23,858 bases of DNA from Clostridia bacterium (GCA_017437165.1 JAFSBS010000031.1:1-23858); one strand, 5' to 3'; positions 7,441 through 15,361 are shown, counted from the first letter of the stretch. Notes: a model not told the origin generated them from the letters alone. Program-made: numbers and translations.

Positions 7441-7463
7441 AAAACTCTGCTGAGTGTGTTTTT
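7426..7463 (+). terminator. Intrinsic-terminator-like hairpin inside the operon
   Basis: A 15-bp stem with two G-U pairs joins 7426-7440 to 7447-7461 around a six-base loop AAAACT, and the T run continues to 7463. The left arm is the end of the flippase gene, including its TAG stop, and the run of five Ts lies just before the Shine-Dalgarno site of the next gene. It should cause partial termination or processing between the flippase and the FrhB-type gene, unless translation to the stop codon keeps it open. Confidence 0.6.
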
Positions 7464-7476
7464 AAAGGGTGTAATT

Positions 7477-8442
7477 ATGAAATCATATGCAATTTACAAT
7501 AAGAATTATGAAGTAAGAAAGCAAAGCTCATCGGGCGGAGTGTTTTATGAACTTGCCCGTGAGGTAATTGGTAAAAACGGTGTTGTTTTTGGTGCGAAAT
7601 TTGATGACGAGTGGAATGTCATTCACGGTTATACAGAAAGTATAGAAACCATAAATGATTTTCTTGGCAGCAAATATGTACAAAGTTCAGTTGGTAATTG
7701 CTATAAAGATGTAAAAAAATTTCTTGAATCAGGGAAGCAGTGTTTGTTTTCAGGAACCCCTTGTCAAGTTGCGGGGCTAAAGGCATTTTTAGGCAAAAAA
7801 TACGAAAATCTTCTGACAATTGATTTTATTTGTCATGGTGTGCCGAGTCGGTCTGTTTGGAGAGAATATGTAGAAAAAATACGGAATGGTTCTGAAATTA
7901 AAAGTATTAATTTCAGAGATAAATCAATTGGCTGGATGCAGTTTTCTTTAACTGTACATGATAAAGATGGCGAAATTTATACAAATGCCTTTAATAGTGA
8001 TTTGTATATGAAAGGTTTTTTACAAGATATTTATTTAAGACCATCTTGTTATAATTGTGTATTTAAGGGAACGGACAGAAAATCTGACATAACTTTAGCG
8101 GATTATTGGGGAGTTCATCTTGATTTGCCCGAAATGTTTGATGATAAAGGAACATCCTTTATAATGGTTCATACTAAATCAGGACAAGAATTGTATAAAA
8201 CTATTGAGGAGAGATTTGTCAGCAAAGAAATCAAACAAGAAAAACCATTGTCACATAATCCGGCCGCGCTTGTATCCGCAAAACTTTCTAAAAAAAGAAG
8301 AGTATTTTTTGAAAGTGATACAATTAATTTTGAATTATTGGAAAAACTAACCAGGCAATCTAAATTTAAAAATATACTGATTTGTATATTCAGCAAAGGC
8401 AGAACAAAAATAAAAAAACTTTTAGGGTGGGATGAAAAATAA
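7477..8442 (+). CDS. FrhB/FdhB C-terminal-domain protein (glycan-cluster type)
   Basis: A 321-residue protein matching the C-terminal domain of coenzyme F420 hydrogenase/dehydrogenase beta subunits (PF04432 type). Landmarks are SSSGGVFYELA at about 17-27, FSGTPCQVAGL at 91-101, CHGVPS at 119-124 and the two-cysteine segment CYNCVFKG followed by DITLADYWG near residue 200. Homologues are frequent in Gram-positive and Bacteroidetes polysaccharide clusters, where they are flavin/iron-sulfur oxidoreductases of unproven function. Family members usually carry an N-terminal two-cluster ferredoxin domain; this one starts just after that boundary and the ferredoxin is a separate downstream gene. ATG 7477 is preferred to GTG 7456 because AAAGGGTG at about 7464-7471 is well spaced. 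Its TAA overlaps the next ATG. Confidence 0.85.
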   Translation: MKSYAIYNKNYEVRKQSSSGGVFYELAREVIGKNGVVFGAKFDDEWNVIHGYTESIETINDFLGSKYVQSSVGNCYKDVKKFLESGKQCLFSGTPCQVAGLKAFLGKKYENLLTIDFICHGVPSRSVWREYVEKIRNGSEIKSINFRDKSIGWMQFSLTVHDKDGEIYTNAFNSDLYMKGFLQDIYLRPSCYNCVFKGTDRKSDITLADYWGVHLDLPEMFDDKGTSFIMVHTKSGQELYKTIEERFVSKEIKQEKPLSHNPAALVSAKLSKKRRVFFESDTINFELLEKLTRQSKFKNILICIFSKGRTKIKKLLGWDEK

Positions 8443-8630
8443 TGGAGAAGATTTTACCAGTGTTATATAAGGCAAAAAATGAATGTTGCGGTTGTACAGC
8501 GTGTTTTGCTGTTTGTCCGAAATCAGCAATAACCATGATTGAAGATGAAGAGGGTTTTGAATATCCGATTATAAATGCAGCAAAGTGTGTAAAATGTTAT
8601 ATGTGTGTAAATGTTTGTCCAATAAAGTAA
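8442..8630 (+). CDS. Small 2x[4Fe-4S] ferredoxin, split partner of the FrhB-type protein
   Basis: A 62-residue bacterial-type ferredoxin with two CxxCxxCxxxCP motifs: Cys15, 18, 21, 25 and Cys49, 52, 55, 59. It should carry two [4Fe-4S] clusters in the cytoplasm. The start ATG shares bases with the TAA of the preceding FrhB-type gene, so translation is probably coupled. The sequence matches the domain that normally sits at the N-terminus of FrhB-type proteins in glycan clusters, and it ends right after the last cluster (CPIK), where the fused proteins continue. The two genes most likely encode two subunits of one enzyme, with the order of the fused form reversed. A strong terminator follows. 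Confidence 0.85.
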   Translation: MEKILPVLYKAKNECCGCTACFAVCPKSAITMIEDEEGFEYPIINAAKCVKCYMCVNVCPIK

Positions 8631-8672
8631 AAATAATTATTACCAGTCAAAAAATACCGAAAGAATTTAAAG

Positions 8673-8717
8673 AAATCATATTATTTCTGCCTTGAAGTGA
8701 TATGATTTTTTATTTTT
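8673..8717 (+). terminator. Rho-independent terminator of the glycan operon
   Basis: A 15-bp stem with two G-U pairs (8673-8687 with 8694-8708, six-base loop TGCCTT) is followed by a T-rich tail. It lies 42 bases after the ferredoxin stop codon and before a new promoter, and so closes the operon begun at 3660. Confidence 0.8.
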
Positions 8718-8754
8718 ATTACAGAATATATGCCTTTTTTATACTCAATTTTTG

Positions 8755-8783
8755 TTGAATAATTAAGAAATATATGATAAAAT
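8755..8783 (+). promoter_or_regulatory. Sigma-A-type promoter for the GT4-FKP unit
   Basis: TTGAAT (8755-8760) and TAAAAT (8778-8783) are spaced by 17 bp. The -35 box is identical to that of the glycan operon promoter at 3660, and both have similar A/T-rich spacers. Transcription would start near 8790, shortly before the Shine-Dalgarno GGGAGGTG (8807-8814). Confidence 0.7.
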
Positions 8784-8818
8784 GAATATGTATATGTAAA
8801 ATTATCGGGAGGTGCCTT

Positions 8819-9877
8819 GTGAAAATAGTTTATATTGATACTAATACTTTGGGGCATCATCTTTTTTACATAGGTGCTTTATCAGAAATTGAGGGCAATG
8901 AAGTTGTTGCTGTATTACCGGAAAAAACTGACTACTTACAATGTAAGCAGTACAAATATGAAACTGAAGACAGGAAAAATGGCAGACGCTCTTTTTCACA
9001 GTACAGGAAGTGGATAAAAGAATTATACGGAATTGTAAAAGCAGAAAACCCTGACATAGTCCACATTTTAAACGGTGATTTCTTTTACAAATATTTTGGT
9101 TTTGGTTTAAGGAAATTTAAAAAATACAAAACAGTTATAACATTTCATTGTTTAAGAGACGGTTTCTTAAATAAACTTTCTGTAAAATCAATTGCATCTT
9201 GCGTAAATGCGGTTGTTTTACATTCAGAATATCTTAAAGATAAACTTTCCGCTTACGGAAAAACAAATGGTGTTCATATAGAATATCCGAATCTTACAAC
9301 TAAAACTTGTGACAGAAACAAAGCAAGAACATATTTTGATTTAAAAGATAATATTCCGGTTTTAGCTTGTATAGGCGAAACAAGATATGATAAAGGTGCA
9401 GATATTCTTTTAGAGGCACTGAACAATGTAACAGAATCTTTTCAATTGCTTATAGCGGGCAGACCTGTTCATTTTGATGAAAAATATATTCGGGAGAAAA
9501 CGCAAAAGTATAGCGAAAGTGTTCATACCGCTCTCAAATTTTTAAGCGATGATGAGCTTATGTATGCTTTGAATGCTGCTGATATAATAGTTTTACCATA
9601 CAGAAAAGTTTTTGATGCGGCAAGTGGTCCGTTGGGTGAAGGTGTGGTACTTGAAAAATGTATATTGGGTCCGAATCATGGTAATCTGAACGATACAATT
9701 ACAATGAATCATCTTGGTTATACATTTGAAAGTGAAAATTCCGATTCTCTTTCAGAAGTAATTAACGAAGTACTAAAAAAAGATTTTGTAATTGATGATA
9801 ATTATAAAAATTATAAAGATTCATTGAATGTTGAAAGTTTCTTGAAAAACTATAAAAATTTATACAACAATTTATAA
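8819..9877 (+). CDS. Glycosyltransferase family 4-like protein
   Basis: A 352-residue GT-B-fold glycosyltransferase of the GT4/GT1 type. The N-terminal domain (1 to about 165) contains NPDIVHILNGDF and a TFHCLRDGF segment; the C-terminal domain starts at about 175 with IGETRYDKGADILLEAL, the usual donor-binding pattern, and continues with LSDDELMYALNAADIIVLPYR and an acidic PLGEGV segment that corresponds to the EX7E-like region. It transfers a sugar from a nucleotide donor; the donor is not shown, but the next gene is an FKP-like GDP-fucose enzyme, so a GDP-sugar is a reasonable guess. GTG start with very strong GGGAGGTG upstream and its own promoter. A gap of only 30 bases to the FKP gene indicates co-transcription. 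Confidence 0.85.
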   Translation: MKIVYIDTNTLGHHLFYIGALSEIEGNEVVAVLPEKTDYLQCKQYKYETEDRKNGRRSFSQYRKWIKELYGIVKAENPDIVHILNGDFFYKYFGFGLRKFKKYKTVITFHCLRDGFLNKLSVKSIASCVNAVVLHSEYLKDKLSAYGKTNGVHIEYPNLTTKTCDRNKARTYFDLKDNIPVLACIGETRYDKGADILLEALNNVTESFQLLIAGRPVHFDEKYIREKTQKYSESVHTALKFLSDDELMYALNAADIIVLPYRKVFDAASGPLGEGVVLEKCILGPNHGNLNDTITMNHLGYTFESENSDSLSEVINEVLKKDFVIDDNYKNYKDSLNVESFLKNYKNLYNNL

Positions 9878-9907
9878 TGTTTAAATTTACTTTAGGAGAG
9901 AAAAGAT

Positions 9908-12856
9908 ATGTCAAAAAATCAGGCGCTTTTTCTTGCACAATCTTATATAGATACATGGGACGATTACGAGCGTTCTTTAACCCGTGATGGTTTTATGTTG
10001 TGGGATTATATAATTCTGACGGCTTCAAATGAAAATCAGGCAGAAGGTTTTCGCGCACAGATAAACGAACGTTTAAAAATGGGACTTTTACCCAAAAAAA
10101 CACATTTTGCAGTTATTCCCGACCGTGATGGTAAACGTGTTGGTAGTGGTGGTGCAACATTAGGTGTAATAAAATATATTTCTGAACATAGTGGCAGAAA
10201 AGATTTTTCAGGACTTCGCATTCTTGTAATTCATTCCGGTGGTGACTCAAAACGAGTTCCGCAGTATTCTGCACTTGGTAAACTCTTTTCACCGGTGCCA
10301 CATAAATTGGATAACGGCAGAAGTGCAACTCTTTTTGATGAATTTATGATGTCAATGTCAAGTGTACCTGCAAGAATCCGTGAAGGTATGGTGCTTCTTT
10401 CAGGTGATGTCCTCCTTCTTTTTAATCCGCTTCAGATTGATTACAGTGGAAACGGTGCTGCGGCAATTTCTTTTAAAGAAGATGTTGAAACAGGAAAAAA
10501 CCACGGCGTATTTTTACGGGGTGATGATGGTTGTGTACAGAAGTTTCTTCATAAGCAATCAGTTGAATCACTTACAAAATTTGGTGCAGTTAATGAAAGT
10601 GGTAAAGTAGATATTGATACCGGTGCAGTAATTTTTTCTGCTGAAATGTTAAAGTCTTTGTACTCTCTTATAGATACAGAAGAGTCTTTTGACAAATATG
10701 TGAATGATACAGTCCGTCTTTCGCTTTATGGGGATTTTCTGTATCCTTTAGCAACAGATTCTACTCTTGAAAAATTTTACAACGAAAAGCCGGAAGGTTC
10801 TTTCTGTGATGAACTTAAAGATGCACGTACTGCAGTCTGGAGCGTTTTAAGACCATACAGAATGAAACTTTTAAGACTTTCTCCTGCAAAATTTATTCAT
10901 TTTGGTACTACAAGTGAAATTCTTGAACTTATGTCGGGTGGTATCGAAAGTTATAAAGAACTCGGCTGGAGTAACCACGTAAACAGTAGTATTACAAAAA
11001 GTACAGCGGGATATAACAGTGTACTTTCAGATAAAGCAAAAATTGGTAAGAACTGTTATCTTGAGGTTTCTTATGTTCACAGTAAGGCAAAAATAGGTGA
11101 TAACGTTCTTCTTTCTTATATAGATATCCATGATGAAGTTATTCCTTCTGATGTAGTTATTCACGGACTTAAACAAAAAGACGGTAAATTTGTCGCACGA
11201 ATTTACGGTGTGAAAGATAATCCTAAAGAAACAAAACTTTTTTCTCGTGAACTTTCGGAAGTTTTCCCTGATAGTGTATTTACAGATGCAGAAAAAACTC
11301 TCTGGGGGGCTGAAATTTATCCTGCTTGTGAAAATATAACGGAAGCAGTAAAAGAGGCACTTAATATTTATGAAATTGTCAATGGCAAGGGTGATTTGGA
11401 ACATCTTATGTCACTTCAGAGAAAATCACTTCAGTCGGGATTTAATTCTGCAGCCCCGGAAGCAATTATTGCGTGGGATAATCGTATGCAGGATTTAGTA
11501 AAAATGGATGGCGTTGCAAAACTTATCCGTACCGGAAAACCTGCAACAGAGGCAATTGATATTTTAAAAGCAGATGAACTCACACCGATTCAGGAGCAGT
11601 GGCTTGAAAAAAGACTTTTAAGAGCAGATTTCAGTGAAAAAATAAGACTTTATTATTACCTTGGCGTTGCACTCGGCGGAAAAACAGGTGCCGAATTTAT
11701 CGGTAAAAGTTTCGCCATGATTTCTGATGGGATTTTAGAAGAAACAGTTGATAGTTTAAGATATAATGAGAGTTGTAAAATAGCAAAAAGCAAACATACT
11801 GTAAAATTACCGCTTCGTGTTAACTGGGGTGGTGGCTGGAGTGATACGCCACCGTATTGTAATGAGCATGGTGGTGCAGTTCTTAATGCTGCAATTCTTT
11901 TAAATGGTGAAAAACCGGTTGAAGTTACTCTTGAAAAAATTTCTGAAAAGAAAATTGTTTTTGATAGTCGTGATATGGATGTTCACGGTGAATTTTCTGA
12001 AATTGAGCCACTTCAGAGAACAGGTGACCCTTATGATGTTTTTGCACTTCAGAAAGCGGCTCTTTTAGCGTGTGGAATAATTCCGAGCGAAGGCGGAAAA
12101 TTAGAAGATATTCTTACTCGCCTTGGCGGTGGATTTATAATGCATTCAGAAGTTACAAATGTTCCGAAAGGCAGTGGTCTTGGTACAAGCTCTATTCTTT
12201 CTGCCGCTTGTGTTAAAGCAATTTTTGAGTTTATGGGAATTCCACATACTGAAGATGACCTTTATAGTTATGTTCTTGCTATGGAGCAGATAATGTCAAC
12301 CGGTGGTGGTTGGCAGGACCAGGTGGGTGGCGTTATAGATGGTGTTAAATTTATAACTGCAATGCCGGGAATTATGCAGGAGGTTAAAGTTAGTAAACTT
12401 GATATTCCTGAAAAAGCATTCAAAGAGTTAAACGAGCGTTTTGTGCTTATTTATACAGGTCAGCGCAGACTTGCAAGAAATCTGCTTCGTGATGTTGTAG
12501 GCAGATATATAGGTAACGAACCGGAATCAATTTATGCACTTAATGAAATTCAGAGGATTGCCGCTCTTATGAGATTTGAACTTGAGCGTGGTAATATAGA
12601 TGAATTCGCAGTGCTTTTGGATGAACACTGGAAACTTTCAAAAATGGTTGATAGTGGTTCAACCAATACACTTATAGACCAGATATTCCAGAGTATAGAC
12701 AGTTTTACTGCGGGCAGACTTGTTTGTGGTGCAGGCGGTGGCGGTTTCTTACAGGTCGTTTTAAAACGAGGAGTAAGTGTTGAAACTGTACGCAAAACCC
12801 TGCGCTCTGTGTTCCAGGATTCAGATGTTGATATCTGGGAGTGCGAAATAGTGTAA
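9908..12856 (+). CDS. fkp: Bifunctional fucokinase/fucose-1-phosphate guanylyltransferase-like (FKP-like) fusion
   Basis: A 982-residue protein with the layout of Bacteroides FKP and plant FKGP. The N-terminal part resembles the L-fucose-1-phosphate guanylyltransferase domain: PDRDGKRVGSGGATLG at about 71-86 and HSGGDSKRVPQYSALGKLF at 109-127. Segments around residues 360-410 look like a left-handed beta-helix. The C-terminal part, from about residue 630, is a GHMP kinase: LRVNWGGGWSDTPP near 634-648, the ATP loop PKGSGLGTSS near 753-762, GGGWQDQVGG near 799-808, and CGAGGGGF near 940-948. By family the kinase makes fucose-1-phosphate with ATP and the other domain makes GDP-fucose with GTP. 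Related enzymes act on other sugars such as heptose, so fucose is likely but not proven. Start ATG has AGGAG upstream. It probably supplies activated sugar to the neighbouring glycan genes. Confidence 0.85.
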   Translation: MSKNQALFLAQSYIDTWDDYERSLTRDGFMLWDYIILTASNENQAEGFRAQINERLKMGLLPKKTHFAVIPDRDGKRVGSGGATLGVIKYISEHSGRKDFSGLRILVIHSGGDSKRVPQYSALGKLFSPVPHKLDNGRSATLFDEFMMSMSSVPARIREGMVLLSGDVLLLFNPLQIDYSGNGAAAISFKEDVETGKNHGVFLRGDDGCVQKFLHKQSVESLTKFGAVNESGKVDIDTGAVIFSAEMLKSLYSLIDTEESFDKYVNDTVRLSLYGDFLYPLATDSTLEKFYNEKPEGSFCDELKDARTAVWSVLRPYRMKLLRLSPAKFIHFGTTSEILELMSGGIESYKELGWSNHVNSSITKSTAGYNSVLSDKAKIGKNCYLEVSYVHSKAKIGDNVLLSYIDIHDEVIPSDVVIHGLKQKDGKFVARIYGVKDNPKETKLFSRELSEVFPDSVFTDAEKTLWGAEIYPACENITEAVKEALNIYEIVNGKGDLEHLMSLQRKSLQSGFNSAAPEAIIAWDNRMQDLVKMDGVAKLIRTGKPATEAIDILKADELTPIQEQWLEKRLLRADFSEKIRLYYYLGVALGGKTGAEFIGKSFAMISDGILEETVDSLRYNESCKIAKSKHTVKLPLRVNWGGGWSDTPPYCNEHGGAVLNAAILLNGEKPVEVTLEKISEKKIVFDSRDMDVHGEFSEIEPLQRTGDPYDVFALQKAALLACGIIPSEGGKLEDILTRLGGGFIMHSEVTNVPKGSGLGTSSILSAACVKAIFEFMGIPHTEDDLYSYVLAMEQIMSTGGGWQDQVGGVIDGVKFITAMPGIMQEVKVSKLDIPEKAFKELNERFVLIYTGQRRLARNLLRDVVGRYIGNEPESIYALNEIQRIAALMRFELERGNIDEFAVLLDEHWKLSKMVDSGSTNTLIDQIFQSIDSFTAGRLVCGAGGGGFLQVVLKRGVSVETVRKTLRSVFQDSDVDIWECEIV

Positions 12857-12858
12857 AA

Positions 12859-12936
12859 GATTTGTGAGTATTTTAACGAAGAGTGAATGGAAATCCGCCT
12901 ATAAAAAACACGGTTCGGATGATTCCTTTCACCCTA
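12859..12936. repeat. Intergenic direct repeat, copy 1
   Basis: 78 bases starting two bases after the FKP-like stop codon (12856). It recurs at 13134-13210 with one C/T substitution and one A missing from a run. It ends inside the left arm of the hairpin at 12912-12959. A short shared core, GCGAGTATTTT, occurs a further time at 12969-12979. Confidence 0.9.
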
Positions 12937-12959
12937 GGGTGAAATGAGTTATCCGAACC
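12912..12959. repeat. 48-base near-perfect palindrome (hairpin)
   Basis: GGTTCGGAT (12912-12920) pairs with ATCCGAACC (12951-12959), and the centre is a perfect 18-base palindrome at 12927-12944 (TTTCACCC-TA-GGGTGAAA). The intervening six positions pair with two G-U pairs and one mismatch, all about one symmetry axis. No T run follows, so a standard terminator is unlikely. In direct-repeat copy 2 only the left arm is kept. Confidence 0.85.
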
Positions 12960-13133
12960 TGCCTAAAGGCGAGTATTTTCAAGTCTTTTTTGCGTTTCAG
13001 TCTTGCAAGGCGTCAGCCTTACTTCGCCCTCAACACAAAAAATCCAATGAAAATCTTTCGCTTTATAGGTCGAAGATTTTTTATAGAACGGATTTTTGGT
13101 CAATCAAGGCAAAAACGGAGCGAATCCTTCACG

Positions 13134-13210
13134 GATTTGCGAGTATTTTAACGAAGAGTGAATGGAAATCCGCCTATAAAAACACGGTTCGGATGATTCC
13201 TTTCACCCTA
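13134..13210. repeat. Intergenic direct repeat, copy 2
   Basis: 77 bases almost identical to copy 1 at 12859-12936. After CCCTA the two copies part: copy 1 goes on into the right arm of the palindrome, copy 2 runs into unrelated sequence leading to the hairpin at 13217. Confidence 0.9.
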
Positions 13211-13216
13211 AAGTAA

Positions 13217-13243
13217 AGAGTGTTGCACTAAGTGCAGCACTCT
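13217..13243. other. Hairpin upstream of the SGNH hydrolase gene
   Basis: AGAGTGTTGCAC (13217-13228) pairs over all 12 positions, with one G-U, with 13232-13243 around a TAA loop. It starts seven bases after repeat copy 2 and ends 10 bases before the GGAG ribosome binding site of the gene at 13266. Only a short TTTT follows at 13250-13253, so it could be a weak terminator, a transcript-stabilising hairpin or a control element of the next gene. Confidence 0.6.
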
Positions 13244-13265
13244 GAAGTGTTTTGGAGTGTGTTTA

Positions 13266-15353
13266 ATGAATATATCAAAGAGAATTATCTCTGTTTGTTT
13301 AGTGTTTGTTATGGTAGCATCAGTTTTCGGGGTGACTGTAATAAATGCATCTGCACTTTCAGAGAATGCCCGTTATTATGAGGCGGTACCTGAAACTGCT
13401 TACGCAACAGTAGGCGAGCCTTTTAAGATTTTTTATAATAATGTGTTGTCACTTCCCGGTTTAAAAATTTCTTTTTATGTGCCGGAAACTCTTACAAAAA
13501 AATGTTACAATAACCGCATTGAAATAACAGCACAAATTCCCGGTGATTTTGTAATTCCGTGGTGCGTTTATGATGACGAATATGTAATGGTGGATTCCGG
13601 TGAAATGCTTTTTGTAGCACGTGAAACTGAACTTAAGAATGTAACAGCTCTCGTTCTTGGTGACAGCACTGTAAACGAAGGCTTTGTGACACAGAATATG
13701 CTTGATACATTTGAAGAAAATGGTAAAACCCTTACCCTTTTAGGTACAAGGGGAACGTATCCTAATTGTCACGAAGGCAGAGGAGGATGGAGTTCTTCCC
13801 TCTACTGTACCAAAGAAGAATATGGAATACATTATAATCCGTTTTATAATGATGGTTTCGATTTTTCTTATTATATGTCAACACAGGGTTATGACCAACC
13901 CGATTTTGTTGTTATTCAGTTAGGTATAAACGATATAAAGAAAATGACACTTGAAGATTATTCTTCTGATAAGGTGCTTTCTTATTTTGATGAAATAGTT
14001 TTAAGCATACAGGAATATAGTAGTAATTTACCGATTATTATAACTGTAACAATTCCACCAAGTGAAAAAATTGAAGATTTCAACGAAAGTACAGTTGTTG
14101 CTCCTGAATTTGAATACAGAAATAATATAATTCATTTTGCAAGTGATTTAATGAATTATTTTGATGGTGTTGAAAATATTTATTTCAGTCCTGTAAATTG
14201 TGGTATAGATTCATCAAAAGATTTCAAAAACGCACTTCATCCGACAGAGAACGGATATAAAGTGATAGCAGAAACTCATATAAATACATTAAATTGTATT
14301 ATGAATAAAACTGTAAAGGTAAAAGCACCTGAAATCACACAGGCGAAATCTGTTAACGGATATATTTCATTAACATGGAAGGCAACTTATGGTGCTACAA
14401 GTTATGATATTATAAGAAACGGAATAGTTGTTGCTACTGTGAATAGCCTTAATTATAAAGATGCTGAAATTTCATCAGGTGAAAGTTATAAATATAAAAT
14501 AAAAGCAGTTAGCGAAGATGGCAGAGTATATACATCAAAAACAAAAACCGTTTATTATCTTGGTACACCTGTATTAAAAAGCGCTACAACCACAAAAAAT
14601 GGTGTTTGTGTAAAATGGAACGCAGTAAATTCTGCGGAAAACTACAGTGTTTACAGAAAAACTGCCAACAGTTCATGGACCAGAATCGGTAATACAACGG
14701 GTATATCTTTTACAGACAAAACAGCAAAAAGCGGAACCAAATATTTTTATACTGTAATTGCAAATTCAAGTGTTGCAAAAAGCGGTTATGACAGTTCAGG
14801 TGTTTCTGTTTATTATATTGCCACACCGCCGCTTTCTTCTATAACAAATAAAAATGGTTCAGTTGTGGTAAAATGGGGTTCTGTAAAAGGAGCAAAAAGC
14901 TATAATGTTTACCGAAAAACATCTAAAAACGGAAGTTGGGTAAAAATTGCTTCAACCACAGGTACAACATATACTGATAAAAATATTAAGTCAGGCAACA
15001 ATTATTTTTATACAGTAAAAGCATACAATGGCAGTAATACAAGCAGTTTTGTAACAAGTGGTATTGCCACTAAATATTTAAGTACACCAAAACTTACCAA
15101 AATCTCAAGCGGAAAAAATGGTGTTACTGTTTCTTACAGTAAAATAACAGGGGCAACGGGTTACGCAGTTTATCGTAAAACAGGTAATGGTAATTGGTCA
15201 AAAATTGCAACAGTAACCGGTAACAGTAAAACTTCTTATCTTGATAAAACTGCAAAGAAAAATGTAACATATACTTATACAGTAAGAGCAGTTAATGGTA
15301 AATATATGAGTTCATATAATACAAAGGGAATTACTGTTAAGGATAAATATTGA
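13266..15353 (+). CDS. Secreted SGNH/GDSL hydrolase with four FN3-like repeats
   Basis: A 695-residue exported protein. Residues 1-30 form a signal peptide ending near NASALS. The SGNH hydrolase domain (about 125-345) shows LGDS with nucleophile Ser134, block II EGRGGW near 170-175, block III GIND at 220-223, and block V NALHP with His325. The residue three before that histidine is Asn322, where most members have Asp. From about 353 to the end there are four FN3-like repeats of about 85 residues with recurrent YxVYRKT, TYTDK and YFYTVxA motifs. Such proteins are esterases, often deacetylating glycans. ATG 13266 is preferred to GTG 13257 because GGAG at 13254-13257 then has ideal spacing. No sorting signal is seen; the repeats may bind wall or mucin glycans. 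Confidence 0.85.
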   Translation: MNISKRIISVCLVFVMVASVFGVTVINASALSENARYYEAVPETAYATVGEPFKIFYNNVLSLPGLKISFYVPETLTKKCYNNRIEITAQIPGDFVIPWCVYDDEYVMVDSGEMLFVARETELKNVTALVLGDSTVNEGFVTQNMLDTFEENGKTLTLLGTRGTYPNCHEGRGGWSSSLYCTKEEYGIHYNPFYNDGFDFSYYMSTQGYDQPDFVVIQLGINDIKKMTLEDYSSDKVLSYFDEIVLSIQEYSSNLPIIITVTIPPSEKIEDFNESTVVAPEFEYRNNIIHFASDLMNYFDGVENIYFSPVNCGIDSSKDFKNALHPTENGYKVIAETHINTLNCIMNKTVKVKAPEITQAKSVNGYISLTWKATYGATSYDIIRNGIVVATVNSLNYKDAEISSGESYKYKIKAVSEDGRVYTSKTKTVYYLGTPVLKSATTTKNGVCVKWNAVNSAENYSVYRKTANSSWTRIGNTTGISFTDKTAKSGTKYFYTVIANSSVAKSGYDSSGVSVYYIATPPLSSITNKNGSVVVKWGSVKGAKSYNVYRKTSKNGSWVKIASTTGTTYTDKNIKSGNNYFYTVKAYNGSNTSSFVTSGIATKYLSTPKLTKISSGKNGVTVSYSKITGATGYAVYRKTGNGNWSKIATVTGNSKTSYLDKTAKKNVTYTYTVRAVNGKYMSSYNTKGITVKDKY

Positions 15354-15361
15354 GGTGCAGA

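Larger units (their letters stand above)
12857..13265. other. Gene-free 409-base gap filled by a composite repeat element
   Basis: No convincing gene or promoter is seen here. The gap holds direct-repeat copies 1 and 2, a 48-base near-palindrome, a small hairpin CGAATCC-TTCAC-GGATTTG at 13121-13139, and a hairpin just before the next gene. Base composition is visibly higher in G+C than in the other gaps of the window, and the sequence is not heptamer-like. It looks like an interspersed element inserted or amplified between the FKP-like gene and the SGNH hydrolase gene. A frame of 90 codons (12944-13216) can be read through it, but it consists of repeat sequence and is not called as a gene. 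Confidence 0.7.

Noticed and set aside
11027..11404. A 125-codon minus-strand frame.
   Set aside because: It lies wholly inside the FKP-like gene, opposite to well-supported family motifs, and has no promoter or ribosome binding site. It is a shadow of that gene.
12944..13216. A 90-codon plus-strand frame in the gap after the FKP-like gene.
   Set aside because: It consists of repeat copy 2 and hairpin sequence, starts within the palindrome, and has no properly spaced ribosome binding site (AGGGTG lies only two bases before the ATG). Such frames arise when a repeat element is read as coding.
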